Shown: positions 1 through 5,238, counted from the stretch's first letter. The stretch is DNA of 8,058 bases from Candidatus Daviesbacteria bacterium GW2011_GWA2_42_7 (GCA_000997105.1 LCEJ01000039.1:1-8058); one strand, 5' to 3'. Made by a program: numbers and translations. The notes: a model not told the origin generated them from the sequence alone.

Positions 1-342
1 GCTTATTCTCCCTTCAAGATGATTTTGGTCATATTGCTCTATCCCTAAAGAGTCAGCAGTGACAGCTTCCGAGACTTTAGGCCGGAGGCTAAGGGCGGTT
101 GGGCCTGCAAAATTAGGGTTATCGGCCGCCCTGGGAGGCGGAGTGGGGCTGGAAAACAGTCCACTGACCTCATAAAGGGCATAGGCAGGCACTCCTACAA
201 CAGCAGCGATTCCCATAATCCGGGCTACCTGCTTAACATCTAATTGCCTGATTTTATCTGAAAAAGCACGGCTTAAAGCACCCAGGCTGGGAAGATTGTC
301 TGCCCCCTCTTGCAAGCGTCGTCTAAAAGATCCTTTTTCCAT
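1..342 (-). CDS. Single-pass membrane protein of unknown function (3' end outside window)
   Basis: An open frame of 114 codons starts with ATG at 342 and runs off the left edge with no stop, so only the N-terminus is visible. Residues 1-39 are basic and polar (FRRRLQ near the start, DKIRQ near residue 30) and should be cytoplasmic. Residues about 40-61 (ARIMGIAAVVGVPAYALYEV) form one hydrophobic membrane segment. A short Pro-rich stretch follows (SSPTPPPR, residues 64-71), then a polar region that would lie outside the membrane. No catalytic motif or known family is recognisable, and no Shine-Dalgarno sequence precedes the ATG. The frame is supported by the sensible order of basic N-terminus, TM segment and Pro-rich linker, and by the lack of stops. 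I cannot assign a function; an anchored extracytoplasmic enzyme or surface protein is possible. Confidence 0.7.
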   Translation of the reverse strand, partial: MEKGSFRRRLQEGADNLPSLGALSRAFSDKIRQLDVKQVARIMGIAAVVGVPAYALYEVSGLFSSPTPPPRAADNPNFAGPTALSLRPKVSEAVTADSLGIEQYDQNHLEGRIS

Positions 343-474
343 AATGAATCCGGGCAGGTTTGTATACTCTACTATAAGCTCCTAGATAATACAATAAGGA
401 TGATGTAAGAAATATGTAAGTAATATGCCTGAATTTGAGTCCCTGGTCACGATCTTAATTGGGAACTAGTCCCC

Positions 475-544
475 GCCTGCAACGCTTTGCCCGCTCGCAT
501 CGATATGCGAAGCGTTTCGGGTGGGCGTAGCAATGCGGGCAGGC
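475..544. repeat. Nested REP-like hairpin
   Basis: The outer arms GCCTGC (475-480) and GCAGGC (539-544) are perfectly complementary. Inside, AACGCTT (481-487) pairs with AAGCGTT (510-516), and CGCAT (496-500) pairs with ATGCG (505-509) around CGAT. A second GCCCGC/GCGGGC pair (489-494/535-540) could compete. This is the form of a dispersed palindromic repeat unit. No other copy is in the window. Confidence 0.5.
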
Positions 545-581
545 CTGTCCTAAGAATTTGCCCTACCTAACCTAAATTCAA

Positions 582-620
582 GACTGGGGGCTTGTCCCTG
601 CCCAAGACAAGCTCCCAGTC
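582..620. repeat. 15-bp inverted repeat with 9-nt loop
   Basis: The left arm GACTGGGGGCTTGTC (582-596) and right arm GACAAGCTCCCAGTC (606-620) pair over 15 positions with one G.T, so transcripts of the plus strand would fold without mismatch. No T-run follows, so it is not a standard intrinsic terminator. Confidence 0.6.
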
Positions 621-691
621 CCAAACTCAGATGCAAATTCGCAATCCACAACCCAAAATCAACTACTTGACCCGTTCGGCTGTCGCTCAGG

Positions 692-744
692 GTCAACCCC
701 GAATGAGCAAAGCTCCTGCTTCGCAGTGAAATTGAGGGGTTGAC
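692..744. repeat. 9-bp inverted repeat, interleaved with a second hairpin
   Basis: GTCAACCCC (692-700) is the exact reverse complement of GGGGTTGAC (736-744). A neighbouring hairpin, TTGACCC (667-673) with GGGTCAA (690-696), shares bases with the left arm, so only one can form at a time. The core CGCTCAGGG resembles the CCTGAGC-type dispersed repeats found elsewhere in the window. Confidence 0.5.
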
Positions 745-751
745 AAGACCG

Positions 752-838
752 GGTTTTTATGAAAACCTATTATCTAGAATATAACTTCTAACTGCTCTTG
801 AAGTTATCTTCGATGAAGAGAGGTTCCGCCTCATCTTC
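752..838 (+). other. Chain of three hairpins, possible structured RNA upstream of the terminator
   Basis: Three stems follow one another: GGTTTT/AAAACC (752-757/762-767), ATAACTTC/GAAGTTAT (781-788/800-807), and GAAGA-GAGG with CCTC-A-TCTTC (815-823/829-838). They lead directly into the terminator-like hairpin at 851-896. The regular spacing suggests a folded transcript of about 145 nt, but no convincing promoter precedes it and the transcribed strand is not certain. Confidence 0.3.
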
Positions 839-850
839 GAATTAATAAAA

Positions 851-896
851 GGGCATTGCTATTCGAGTCCGTCTGCGGTAGTAATGCTCTTTTTTT
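851..896 (+). terminator. Rho-independent terminator-like hairpin (first of two)
   Basis: GGGCATTGCTA (851-861) pairs with TAGTAATGCTC (879-889) over 11 positions, two of them G.U when read on the plus strand, followed at once by seven T (890-896). On the minus strand the same positions become A.C mismatches, so plus is the better-folding strand. The loop carries GTCCGTCTGC, which recurs in a hairpin loop at 1069-1078. Confidence 0.55.
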
Positions 897-966
897 GTGG
901 CTTCGCCACACAAAAGAGCCTTGCGATCCACCTCTGGCGGATCTAAATGCTCTTTTTTTGTGGCTT
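883..966 (+). repeat. 21-bp direct repeat containing the T-tract, two copies
   Basis: A 21-bp sequence (AATGCTC, seven T, then GTGGCTT) occurs at 883-903 and again, identical, at 946-966. The 63-bp spacing means a terminator-bearing unit has probably been duplicated in tandem. Between the copies, GTGGC-TTC-GCCAC (897-909) makes a small additional hairpin. Confidence 0.7.
916..959 (+). terminator. Second terminator-like hairpin (possibly bidirectional)
   Basis: The outer stem GAGC/GCTC (916-919/949-952) encloses GATCCACC (925-932) and GGCGGATC (936-943), with a three-base loop and seven T (953-959) at the plus-strand end. The inner stem has an A.C mismatch on the plus strand but a G.U pair on the minus strand, where four T (915-912) also follow. 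It could therefore act in either direction. Confidence 0.45.
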
Positions 967-972
967 TTTCTA

Positions 973-1008
973 AGTTACCTAAGTGGCCTAGGTTACTTAA
1001 GTTACTTA
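973..1008. repeat. 9-bp tandem repeat, four units
   Basis: Four consecutive 9-bp units, AGTTACCTA, AGTGGCCTA, GGTTACTTA and AGTTACTTA, differ at only a few positions. The array lies just beyond the terminator of the minus-strand RNA. Confidence 0.75.
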
Positions 1009-1025
1009 TTTCTTTTCAAAGTACC

Positions 1026-1045
1026 AAAAAGGGCCTTTTGGGCCC
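1026..1045 (-). terminator. Intrinsic terminator of the minus-strand RNA
   Basis: Read on the minus strand, GGGCC (1045-1041), a five-base loop and GGCCC (1035-1031) form a GC-only stem followed by five T (1030-1026). It lies about 200 nt downstream of the strong promoter at 1234-1262 and just after an 18-position hairpin. Confidence 0.65.
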
Positions 1046-1227
1046 CTCTTCCTGAAAAAGGCTCCTTGGTCCGTCTGCTCCCAAGGAACCTTTTTCAGCC
1101 TCTCACCATCAAAATTAACTGCTGCTCCGTTCCCGTCAAAACCTTTCTTACCTGCTCGGCTAACGGGTCCACCCGCTTCAAACTGAATCTTTTCAACCTG
1201 TTTCTCCGAGTGGCAACTTTGAACATT
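1026..1227 (-). ncRNA. Structured noncoding RNA of about 200 nt, family not recognised
   Basis: A consensus-quality promoter (1234-1262) predicts a start near 1227 and an intrinsic terminator ends at 1026. No useful reading frame lies between them on this strand. Three helices can be drawn in 5' to 3' order: CCACTCG with CGGGTGG (1213-1207/1175-1169); CCCGTTA with TGACGGG (1167-1161/1138-1132), extended by GCC with GGT; and an 18-position arm pair with one mismatch (1098-1081/1069-1052, beginning CTGAAAAAGG). Helix 2 and the mostly single-stranded stretch after it (GGGAACGGAGCAGCAG) look the most likely to be functional. The GGAA...AGCAGC string recalls SRP RNA, but the 5' strand expected opposite it is absent. 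I could not match it to tmRNA, RNase P, 6S or a T-box. The next gene downstream starts at 342, too far for a simple riboswitch. Promoter, terminator and helices are seen; an independent RNA gene is inferred. Confidence 0.6.
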
Positions 1228-1233
1228 AAAATT

Positions 1234-1262
1234 ACCATATCACAACAAAAATTATTTGTCAA
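1234..1262 (-). promoter_or_regulatory. Strong sigma-70-type promoter for the ncRNA
   Basis: On the minus strand a perfect -35 TTGACA (1262-1257) is separated by exactly 17 bp from TATGGT (1239-1234), which is preceded by TG in the extended -10 position (TGATATGGT). The AT-rich spacer contains a run of five T. It is the best promoter match in the window and does not face any protein-coding frame. Confidence 0.75.
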
Positions 1263-1402
1263 TACTTTTGGATCCGATAGTATTTTTCATGAGGAAAATG
1301 AGGAGTCCTGTAGTTTATTTAACCGGCCTATGTATGATGATTAGGGTGCTATAACAACCTAAACTGAGATGGATATTTTACATTTCCACTAAAAATAATT
1401 AA

Positions 1403-1411
1403 TGTGGATAA
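1403..1411 (-). promoter_or_regulatory. Perfect DnaA-box sequence
   Basis: TGTGGATAA is the reverse complement of TTATCCACA, the consensus DnaA box. It lies 9 bp outside the left arm of the S23 element. A single box is not an origin, and no dnaA or dnaN gene is nearby. Confidence 0.4.
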
Positions 1412-1419
1412 GTGGTTTT

Positions 1420-1456
1420 GGGACTGGTAGTTGGTAGTTAGTAGCTTGGGTTTAAG
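1420..1456 (+). repeat. Left inverted arm of S23 element 1 (7-bp periodic)
   Basis: The arm reads GGGACTGG, TAGTTGG, TAGTTAG, TAGCTTG, then GGTTTAAG. It matches the reverse complement of 1820-1854 unit by unit, with the first 11 bases (GGGACTGGTAG) identical. The arm includes the stop codon of the enclosed gene (TAA, 1454-1452). Confidence 0.75.
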
Positions 1457-1817
1457 ACAGAGAACGGATTAGACCATTAATTAATTTTGCAGATAATACA
1501 GACTGCTCCGCTAACTGGTTAAATGTGTCTCTTGTCAAATACTCAAGGTCTCTAGCTATTAAGAGCTGATTTTGTAGTTCTGTTAACGACCCTAACGCCA
1601 TTCGGTAAAACTGGCGCTTCTCCTTTTTACTAAACCTGGAAAAACCCTCTGCCATATTAGAAGTAACTGATACAACTGCCCTTCTCATCTGGTCCACAAG
1701 TGAAAATTTTTCACCATTTGGGAAAGAATCTGTGACTTTATAGATAGCTAGCACTAAATGATGCCCTTCTTTCCATGCATTTAATCCAGTAAAAGATTTG
1801 ATCTTAGAATTTTCCAT
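1452..1817 (-). CDS. Four-helix-bundle protein, S23/IVP family (copy 1)
   Basis: This 121-residue protein has the family signature: LNAWKEGHHLVLAIYKVTDSF near the N-terminus, then QMRRAVVSVTSNMAEGFSR (about residues 43-61), then ALGSLTELQNQL. The length is normal for stand-alone members. The family is known from proteins encoded in intervening sequences of 23S rRNA in Leptospira and Coxiella, and its fold is related to the Avd accessory protein of diversity-generating retroelements; its biochemical role is unsettled, with RNA or nucleic-acid binding usually suggested. The ATG at 1817 lies immediately inside the right inverted arm and no SD is visible. The gene is a clear paralogue of the one at 7680-8036. 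It fills almost all the space between the arms at 1420-1456 and 1820-1854, so it looks like the cargo of a small element placed just behind the PIN/TRAM gene. No reverse transcriptase or rRNA is present. Confidence 0.9.
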   Translation of the reverse strand: MENSKIKSFTGLNAWKEGHHLVLAIYKVTDSFPNGEKFSLVDQMRRAVVSVTSNMAEGFSRFSKKEKRQFYRMALGSLTELQNQLLIARDLEYLTRDTFNQLAEQSVLSAKLINGLIRSLS

Positions 1818-1819
1818 GT

Positions 1820-1854
1820 CTTACCCGAACTACCAGCTACTAGCTACCAGTCCC
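1820..1854 (-). repeat. Right inverted arm of S23 element 1 (7-bp periodic)
   Basis: Read on the minus strand the arm is GGGACTGG, TAGCTAG, TAGCTGG, TAGTTCG, then GGTAAG, followed by ACATG, where the gene starts. The outer end coincides with the last base of the PIN/TRAM stop codon (TAG, 1856-1854), so the element abuts that gene exactly. I see no obvious target-site duplication. Confidence 0.75.
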
Positions 1855-2771
1855 TACTCCACTCTCTTCCCAAACACCATTCTCCCTGCCGGACCCTGGA
1901 GGACTTTTGTAACTTCAACTTCAAGATCTTGACCCAAGGAATCTGCCGCATCTTTGACTACTACCATGGTACCGTCACCTAAATACCCTACTCCCTGGCC
2001 GCGGTCCTTCCCTTCACTTACCAGCTTAATCTTAAGTTTTTCCCCCGGCACAGGCAAAGCCTTTAAGGCATTTGAGAGCTCATTGATATTTAAAACTGTC
2101 ACACCTTTAAGTTTTGCAACCCTGTTTAAATTAAAATCACAGGTTATAATTTTCCCTTTGATACTTTTACCCAAGGCTATTAAGGCATCGTCAACCGCCT
2201 CTCCTGCGTGAAGCTGTGACAACGGCCCTTCCCATATATCAAGCTTCACTCCTTTAATCTTTTTTAAGTGGTCTATAATTTCAAATCCCCGTCTGCCCCT
2301 GGCTCTTTTGATAGCGTCTGAAGAATCAGCCACCTGCTGAAGCTCTTTTAAAACAAAGCCGGGGACTAAAACTAAACCTAATAAAAATCCTGCCCCAGCC
2401 ACTTCCAAAATCCGGCCGTCAATTATACTGGAGGTATCTAAAATATACGCCCCAAAGAACTTTGGTTCATTCCCCTCATGCCTCGCCCCCGGAAGGAGGG
2501 TCAGCCCCCGGGAAGTGGCGCGGGAAACCTGTTTGGCTACCTCGGAAGCAAGCCAGACAGCAGCTGTGGTAGCCAAAGTGACAACCGAATGGGCAACCCA
2601 TGAAGAAAAACGGGCAAACATCAAAAGGCCTAAAAGGATCCCTAAGACGGCATAAAAAGCCCTGGACTCACCGTCTATAATAGGCAAAGGTAAAACCCCG
2701 CCCAGAAAGTAACCCACTAAACCTAAAAATACGGCTGTGACCAAAGTTGCCCAGAATTGAAATTTGCTCAT
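1854..2771 (-). CDS. Membrane-anchored PIN/TRAM domain protein (YacL-like)
   Basis: The 305-residue protein starts with two or three hydrophobic segments (about residues 7-30, 37-54 and 59-77), a positively charged linker, a PIN nuclease-fold domain (about 107-232) and a C-terminal TRAM domain (about 240-303). The PIN acidic residues are visible: D112 in ILDTSSIIDGR, E143 in VLKELQQVAD, D194/D195 in AVDDALIALG and D212 in ITCDFNLN. This is the architecture of Bacillus YacL and its relatives, which usually carry four TM segments and about 360 residues, so the N-terminus is shorter here. PIN domains are typically metal-dependent ribonucleases and TRAM domains bind RNA, so membrane-associated RNA processing or decay is likely, though the substrate is unknown. 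The ATG at 2771 lies only a few bases after a predicted start at about 2777, so the mRNA may be nearly leaderless. The 5' end overlaps the divergent transposase frame. Confidence 0.9.
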   Translation of the reverse strand: MSKFQFWATLVTAVFLGLVGYFLGGVLPLPIIDGESRAFYAVLGILLGLLMFARFSSWVAHSVVTLATTAAVWLASEVAKQVSRATSRGLTLLPGARHEGNEPKFFGAYILDTSSIIDGRILEVAGAGFLLGLVLVPGFVLKELQQVADSSDAIKRARGRRGFEIIDHLKKIKGVKLDIWEGPLSQLHAGEAVDDALIALGKSIKGKIITCDFNLNRVAKLKGVTVLNINELSNALKALPVPGEKLKIKLVSEGKDRGQGVGYLGDGTMVVVKDAADSLGQDLEVEVTKVLQGPAGRMVFGKRVE

Positions 2772-3396
2772 GATTACAGGTATATTATACCTTAGGGGGG
2801 ATCACAGGACTACGCAGAACAGAAACCGTCGTTCCATCAGGTTAAAAGGGTTTGATTATTCATCAAATGGTGCATATTTTGTAACGATTTGTACAAAAGA
2901 CCGGCAGGAATTATTTGGTTCCGTTGTAGGGGCAAATCACGATTTGCCCGATGAACAAACCACCATGATTTTAAATCGGTACGGGAAAATTGTGGATCGG
3001 ATAATAAAATCGTTAACGGATCGGTTCCCTGTTGACATTGATATATGCCAAATTATGCCAAACCATATACATATGGTCATCATTATTACCGGTTGTTCCC
3101 ATGTAGGGGTGATTCACGAATCACCCCCTGACAAAAGGGCGCATCATGATGCGCCCCTACATTTGGCACAACCACAACGTTCGTTGTTATCACAAATTAT
3201 TGGATTTTTAAAAATGAATTCATCAAAATTAATCCATCAAATTTCCGATAACCCCCAATTTCCCGTCTGGCAACGGAATTATTACGAACATATTATTCGT
3301 AACGGACAGGAATTATTTAAAATTAGGCAATATATCCAATTAAATCCAAATATGTGGGAAAGGGACAGGAACAACCCGAAAAATTTATATTTCTAA
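2764..3396 (+). CDS. REP-associated Y1 transposase (RAYT, IS200-like fold)
   Basis: The 210-residue protein matches the RAYT branch of Y1 transposases: RRSIRLKGFDYSSNGAYFVTICT (residues 22-44), the metal-binding HUH pair H101-I102-H103 in MPNHIHMV, WQRNYYEHIIRN (169-180), and IRQYIQLNP, where Y190 is the probable nucleophile by analogy with the family. RAYTs cut single-stranded DNA at GTAG/GGAG-tagged REP hairpins and are usually single-copy domesticated genes. Here three such hairpins lie inside the gene, encoding residues about 55-62 and 114-132 without a frameshift, so the protein is probably still made. The start is uncertain: TTG 2764 or ATG 2770, both overlapping the divergent PIN/TRAM start, with no good SD. 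The stop is 7 bp from the convergent kinase stop. It probably inserted between the PIN/TRAM gene and the kinase. Confidence 0.9.
   Translation: MLMITGILYLRGDHRTTQNRNRRSIRLKGFDYSSNGAYFVTICTKDRQELFGSVVGANHDLPDEQTTMILNRYGKIVDRIIKSLTDRFPVDIDICQIMPNHIHMVIIITGCSHVGVIHESPPDKRAHHDAPLHLAQPQRSLLSQIIGFLKMNSSKLIHQISDNPQFPVWQRNYYEHIIRNGQELFKIRQYIQLNPNMWERDRNNPKNLYF
2784..2789 (-). promoter_or_regulatory. -10 box for the PIN/TRAM gene
   Basis: A perfect TATAAT on the minus strand, inside the palindrome GGTATAATATACC (2791-2779), places transcription near 2777, six or so bases before the ATG at 2771. No good -35 lies 17 bp upstream (TAGTCC). The -35 may be weak or was replaced when the transposase gene arrived. 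Confidence 0.5.
2926..2949 (+). repeat. REP palindrome 1 inside the RAYT gene
   Basis: GTAG is followed by a perfect hairpin, GGGCAAATC (2930-2938), AC, GATTTGCCC (2941-2949), one base after the tag. It is translated in frame as part of VVGANHDLPDE. The tetranucleotide plus palindrome is the recognised layout of RAYT substrates. Confidence 0.8.
3103..3160. repeat. Inverted pair of REP palindromes inside the RAYT gene
   Basis: The first unit (3103-3127, plus) is GTAG overlapping the hairpin GGGGTGATTC-AC-GAATCACCCC. The second (3160-3137, minus) is GTAG, then G, then the hairpin GGGCGCATC-AT-GATGCGCCC. They face each other with nine bases between, like a BIME pair, and encode about residues 114-132 (VGVIHES to HHDAPLH) without breaking the frame. 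Confidence 0.85.
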
Positions 3397-3403
3397 AAAA
3401 TTC

Positions 3404-5089
3404 CTAATTTAACGGCAGAGTGAAACTAAATGTTGTACCTTTGCCGGGGCCTTCAGACTCTGCCCGGATTTTCCCACCATGGGCCTCCACAATCCCTTTA
3501 GCAACCACTAAACCAAGGCCAGTCCCACCCTTTTCTCCTGTTTCCCCCTTGCCAAGCTGCTCAAACTTGGAAAAAAGCTTCGGCAAATCCTCCGCCGGGA
3601 TCCCTTCCCCACTGTCTTTGACCGAAACAACTACTTGTCCTGAGCCTGCTTGCCCTGAGCCTGTCGAATGGGTCGAATGGGCCAAAATTTCAATCTGGCC
3701 GGTTTCGGTATATTTAATAGCGTTTGACAACAGGTTATTTAATACCTGGCCAATCCTTCTGCGGTCAAAAGATATTGTGGGTAAATCCGGCGCCACGGAA
3801 AGTACAATCTGGAGATGTTTTTGGTCAGCCATAGGCTTAATCATAGCTACAGTATCAGAGACCAGGGAGGCTAAATTATCCTCCTTTTTAACTATCTGAA
3901 ACTTCCCGGCCTCAATTTTTGCCACATCCAAAAGCTCGTTGACAAGCTCCAGCATATGGGAGGCAGTAGACTGGACAATTTTGATACTTTCCCCAACCTG
4001 TTCAGATGTCATCTTTCCAATATCAGAAAGCATCATATCGGTAGAATAAGAAATTGTAGTCAACGGCGTCCGGAGCTCGTGGACCATCATGGCTGTAAAT
4101 TCATCCCTTAATCTCTCAAGTTGTTTTCTGGCCGTAACATCATGGAAAACAACCGCCACCCCAAGGACAATCCCAAATTTGTCTTTAACCGGCTCCAAAT
4201 CAATTTGGACCGCCTTTTCCCCTATGCTTATTTCAGGCAACCTTAAAAGCTGCTGGGTAGATAATGAATGCCTTAAGGCTCCCTCAAAATCGGCACCTGT
4301 CCCGATTGCCGCCACAACATCATATAAACTTTGGACCTGTTTTAACCCCAACAAGTTCGGCAGGATACGGTTTACAACAATCGGGTTAAAACCTAAATCC
4401 ACCATCATCACCCCATCAGCAAGTGATGCCACCATCGCAGATAGCCTTCTTTTTTCATTTTCTACTACCTGGATTAATTTATTCGCTTGTGTTGAGACCT
4501 GGCCTAAAATCGTATAAAGGACTGCCGTTTCTTCGTCCCCATATAACCCAATCTTGCAAGAGGCTACATTCACCAGCGCCGCCACTTTCCCTCCAATCAC
4601 AATGGGTAAATTAAAGTAAGATCCAATAGGTAAACTCACACTGTCATCCAAAGCACTGCCGGAAACCGTTTCGTCCACCAATCCTGAGTATAAATTTTGT
4701 TCAGTCATGGAGGAAAAGTCCTTTAGTACCTGTTCTTTTACAGAAGCAAAAAAGCTGCGTGAGACCCCCTCCGCTACCCGGATTTTTAAGGAACATCTGC
4801 CTTCCTTGCCGGGGATTATATAAGCAATAGTTGAAAATTCCACCACCCCGGAAAGGGAGTCAATTAAAACTTCTAAGATTTGACGAAGGTCTAAAGAGTA
4901 GCCAACCCGCTCCCCTAAAGAGCGCAGGACTGAAAGTTCCAAAACCCGCCGTTTTAGCTCTTTATCGGCAGCCTCAATTTCGGCGGCATGTTTTAGGGTA
5001 TATTCTTGGAACCTTTTAAAATAACGCCAGGCTATAAAGCCCAGGGTAATATTTCCAGCCGCGATAATAAGCAGGCTTACCGGGTGCAT
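3404..5089 (-). CDS. Membrane-anchored GAF-PAS sensor histidine kinase
   Basis: The 561-residue protein has one N-terminal TM segment (about 4-21), a charged coiled-coil stretch (28-58), a GAF-like sensor (about 60-205), a second helix into a PAS domain (about 213-322, ending VVFHDVTARKQLE), then HisKA and HATPase_c. The phospho-acceptor is H337 in MMVHELRTPL. ATP-binding motifs are complete: N456 in NNLLSNAIKY, D492 in DSGEGIP, F506-F509 in the F-box and GTGLGL at 522-527. It should autophosphorylate and pass phosphate to a receiver, plausibly that at 5814-6110; the stimulus is unknown. Residues about 472-485 (STHSTGSGQAGSGQ) are an insertion between two ATPase strands, encoded by a dispersed repeat (3635-3676). 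The start ATG at 5089 has no SD and may be near-leaderless. It belongs to a minus-strand cluster and converges with the transposase. Confidence 0.93.
   Translation of the reverse strand: MHPVSLLIIAAGNITLGFIAWRYFKRFQEYTLKHAAEIEAADKELKRRVLELSVLRSLGERVGYSLDLRQILEVLIDSLSGVVEFSTIAYIIPGKEGRCSLKIRVAEGVSRSFFASVKEQVLKDFSSMTEQNLYSGLVDETVSGSALDDSVSLPIGSYFNLPIVIGGKVAALVNVASCKIGLYGDEETAVLYTILGQVSTQANKLIQVVENEKRRLSAMVASLADGVMMVDLGFNPIVVNRILPNLLGLKQVQSLYDVVAAIGTGADFEGALRHSLSTQQLLRLPEISIGEKAVQIDLEPVKDKFGIVLGVAVVFHDVTARKQLERLRDEFTAMMVHELRTPLTTISYSTDMMLSDIGKMTSEQVGESIKIVQSTASHMLELVNELLDVAKIEAGKFQIVKKEDNLASLVSDTVAMIKPMADQKHLQIVLSVAPDLPTISFDRRRIGQVLNNLLSNAIKYTETGQIEILAHSTHSTGSGQAGSGQVVVSVKDSGEGIPAEDLPKLFSKFEQLGKGETGEKGGTGLGLVVAKGIVEAHGGKIRAESEGPGKGTTFSFTLPLN
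3635..3680 (-). repeat. Dispersed CCTGAGC/TGTCGAA repeat inside the kinase gene
   Basis: On the plus strand, CCTGAGCCTG (3639-3648), CCTGAGCCTGTCGAATGGG (3654-3672) and GTCGAATGGG (3672-3681) are tandem variants of one motif. It translates on the minus strand as a low-complexity Ser/Thr/Gly/Gln stretch. A related copy lies in the noncoding DNA at 7452-7491, which identifies this as mobile or dispersed repeat DNA captured in frame. Confidence 0.65.
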
Positions 5090-5095
5090 GTTTTA

Positions 5096-5125
5096 AGTGT
5101 AACAAGAGTACCACGAGGTTAACAA
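5096..5125 (-). promoter_or_regulatory. Weak candidate promoter for the kinase gene
   Basis: On the minus strand TTGTTA (5125-5120) and TACACT (5101-5096) are 18 bp apart, each matching four of six consensus bases. Transcription would start almost at the ATG (5089). The boxes lie within irregular GTACCACGAG-type repeats, so a chance match is quite possible. Confidence 0.25.
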
Positions 5126-5153
5126 GTACCACGGGTATCACGAGGTAGAAAAA

Positions 5154-5181
5154 TTTCTAATTTCTAATTACTAATTTTTAA
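5154..5181. repeat. 7-bp minisatellite TTTCTAA, four units
   Basis: Consecutive units TTTCTAA, TTTCTAA, TTACTAA and TTTTTAA fill this part of the gap between the kinase and the 3-TM gene. Irregular copies of GTACCACGAG/GTATCACGAG (about 5108-5148) lie just to the left. Confidence 0.7.
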
Positions 5182-5238
5182 TCAATGACCAAATGTTTGA
5201 ATGTCTAAAACTGTGATTTGGGATTTATTTAGGTTAAT

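Larger units (their letters stand above)
343..850. other. Gene-free interval rich in inverted repeats
   Basis: I see no credible coding frame here. The stretch consists of several separate inverted repeats: a nested hairpin at 475-544, a 15-bp hairpin at 582-620, two more at 667-696 and 692-744, and a chain of short stems at 752-838. The TTGACA at 740-745 looks like a -35 box, but 740-744 is part of the 692-700/736-744 inverted repeat and no -10 lies 16-18 bp downstream, so I do not call a promoter. The interval reads as accumulated repeat debris, with a possible structured RNA or leader at its right end. Confidence 0.5.

Noticed and set aside
740..745. TTGACA as a -35 promoter box on the plus strand
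   Set aside because: No -10 at 16-18 bp (the nearest TATTAT is 23 bp away), and its first five bases belong to the 692-700/736-744 inverted repeat.
862..870. tRNA T-loop-like TTCGAGTCC
   Set aside because: No T-stem, anticodon arm or acceptor stem can be drawn around it on either strand.
1100..1140. SRP RNA signature in the minus-strand RNA (GGAA followed by AGCAGC)
   Set aside because: The 5' strand of the SRP domain IV loop (UCAGG-type) is not opposite it and the tetraloop stem would have only two good pairs. I kept the RNA as unassigned.
856..1344. 162-codon open frame on the plus strand
   Set aside because: It begins inside the 851-896 terminator hairpin, runs over tandem repeats and the antisense of the promoter-terminator RNA, and its translation is rich in Leu/Phe/Ser with no domain-like pattern. 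It is best explained as a chance frame.
1452..1817. Avd accessory protein of a diversity-generating retroelement
   Set aside because: The fold family is related, but no reverse transcriptase, template repeat or variable repeat is visible in the window.
3420..3899. Long plus-strand frame opposite the histidine kinase (and similar frames at 4089-4517, 5586-6098, 6280-6876, 6898-7218, 1954-2211)
   Set aside because: Each lies wholly or largely opposite a well-supported minus-strand gene, and the translations lack family motifs. They are antisense shadows.
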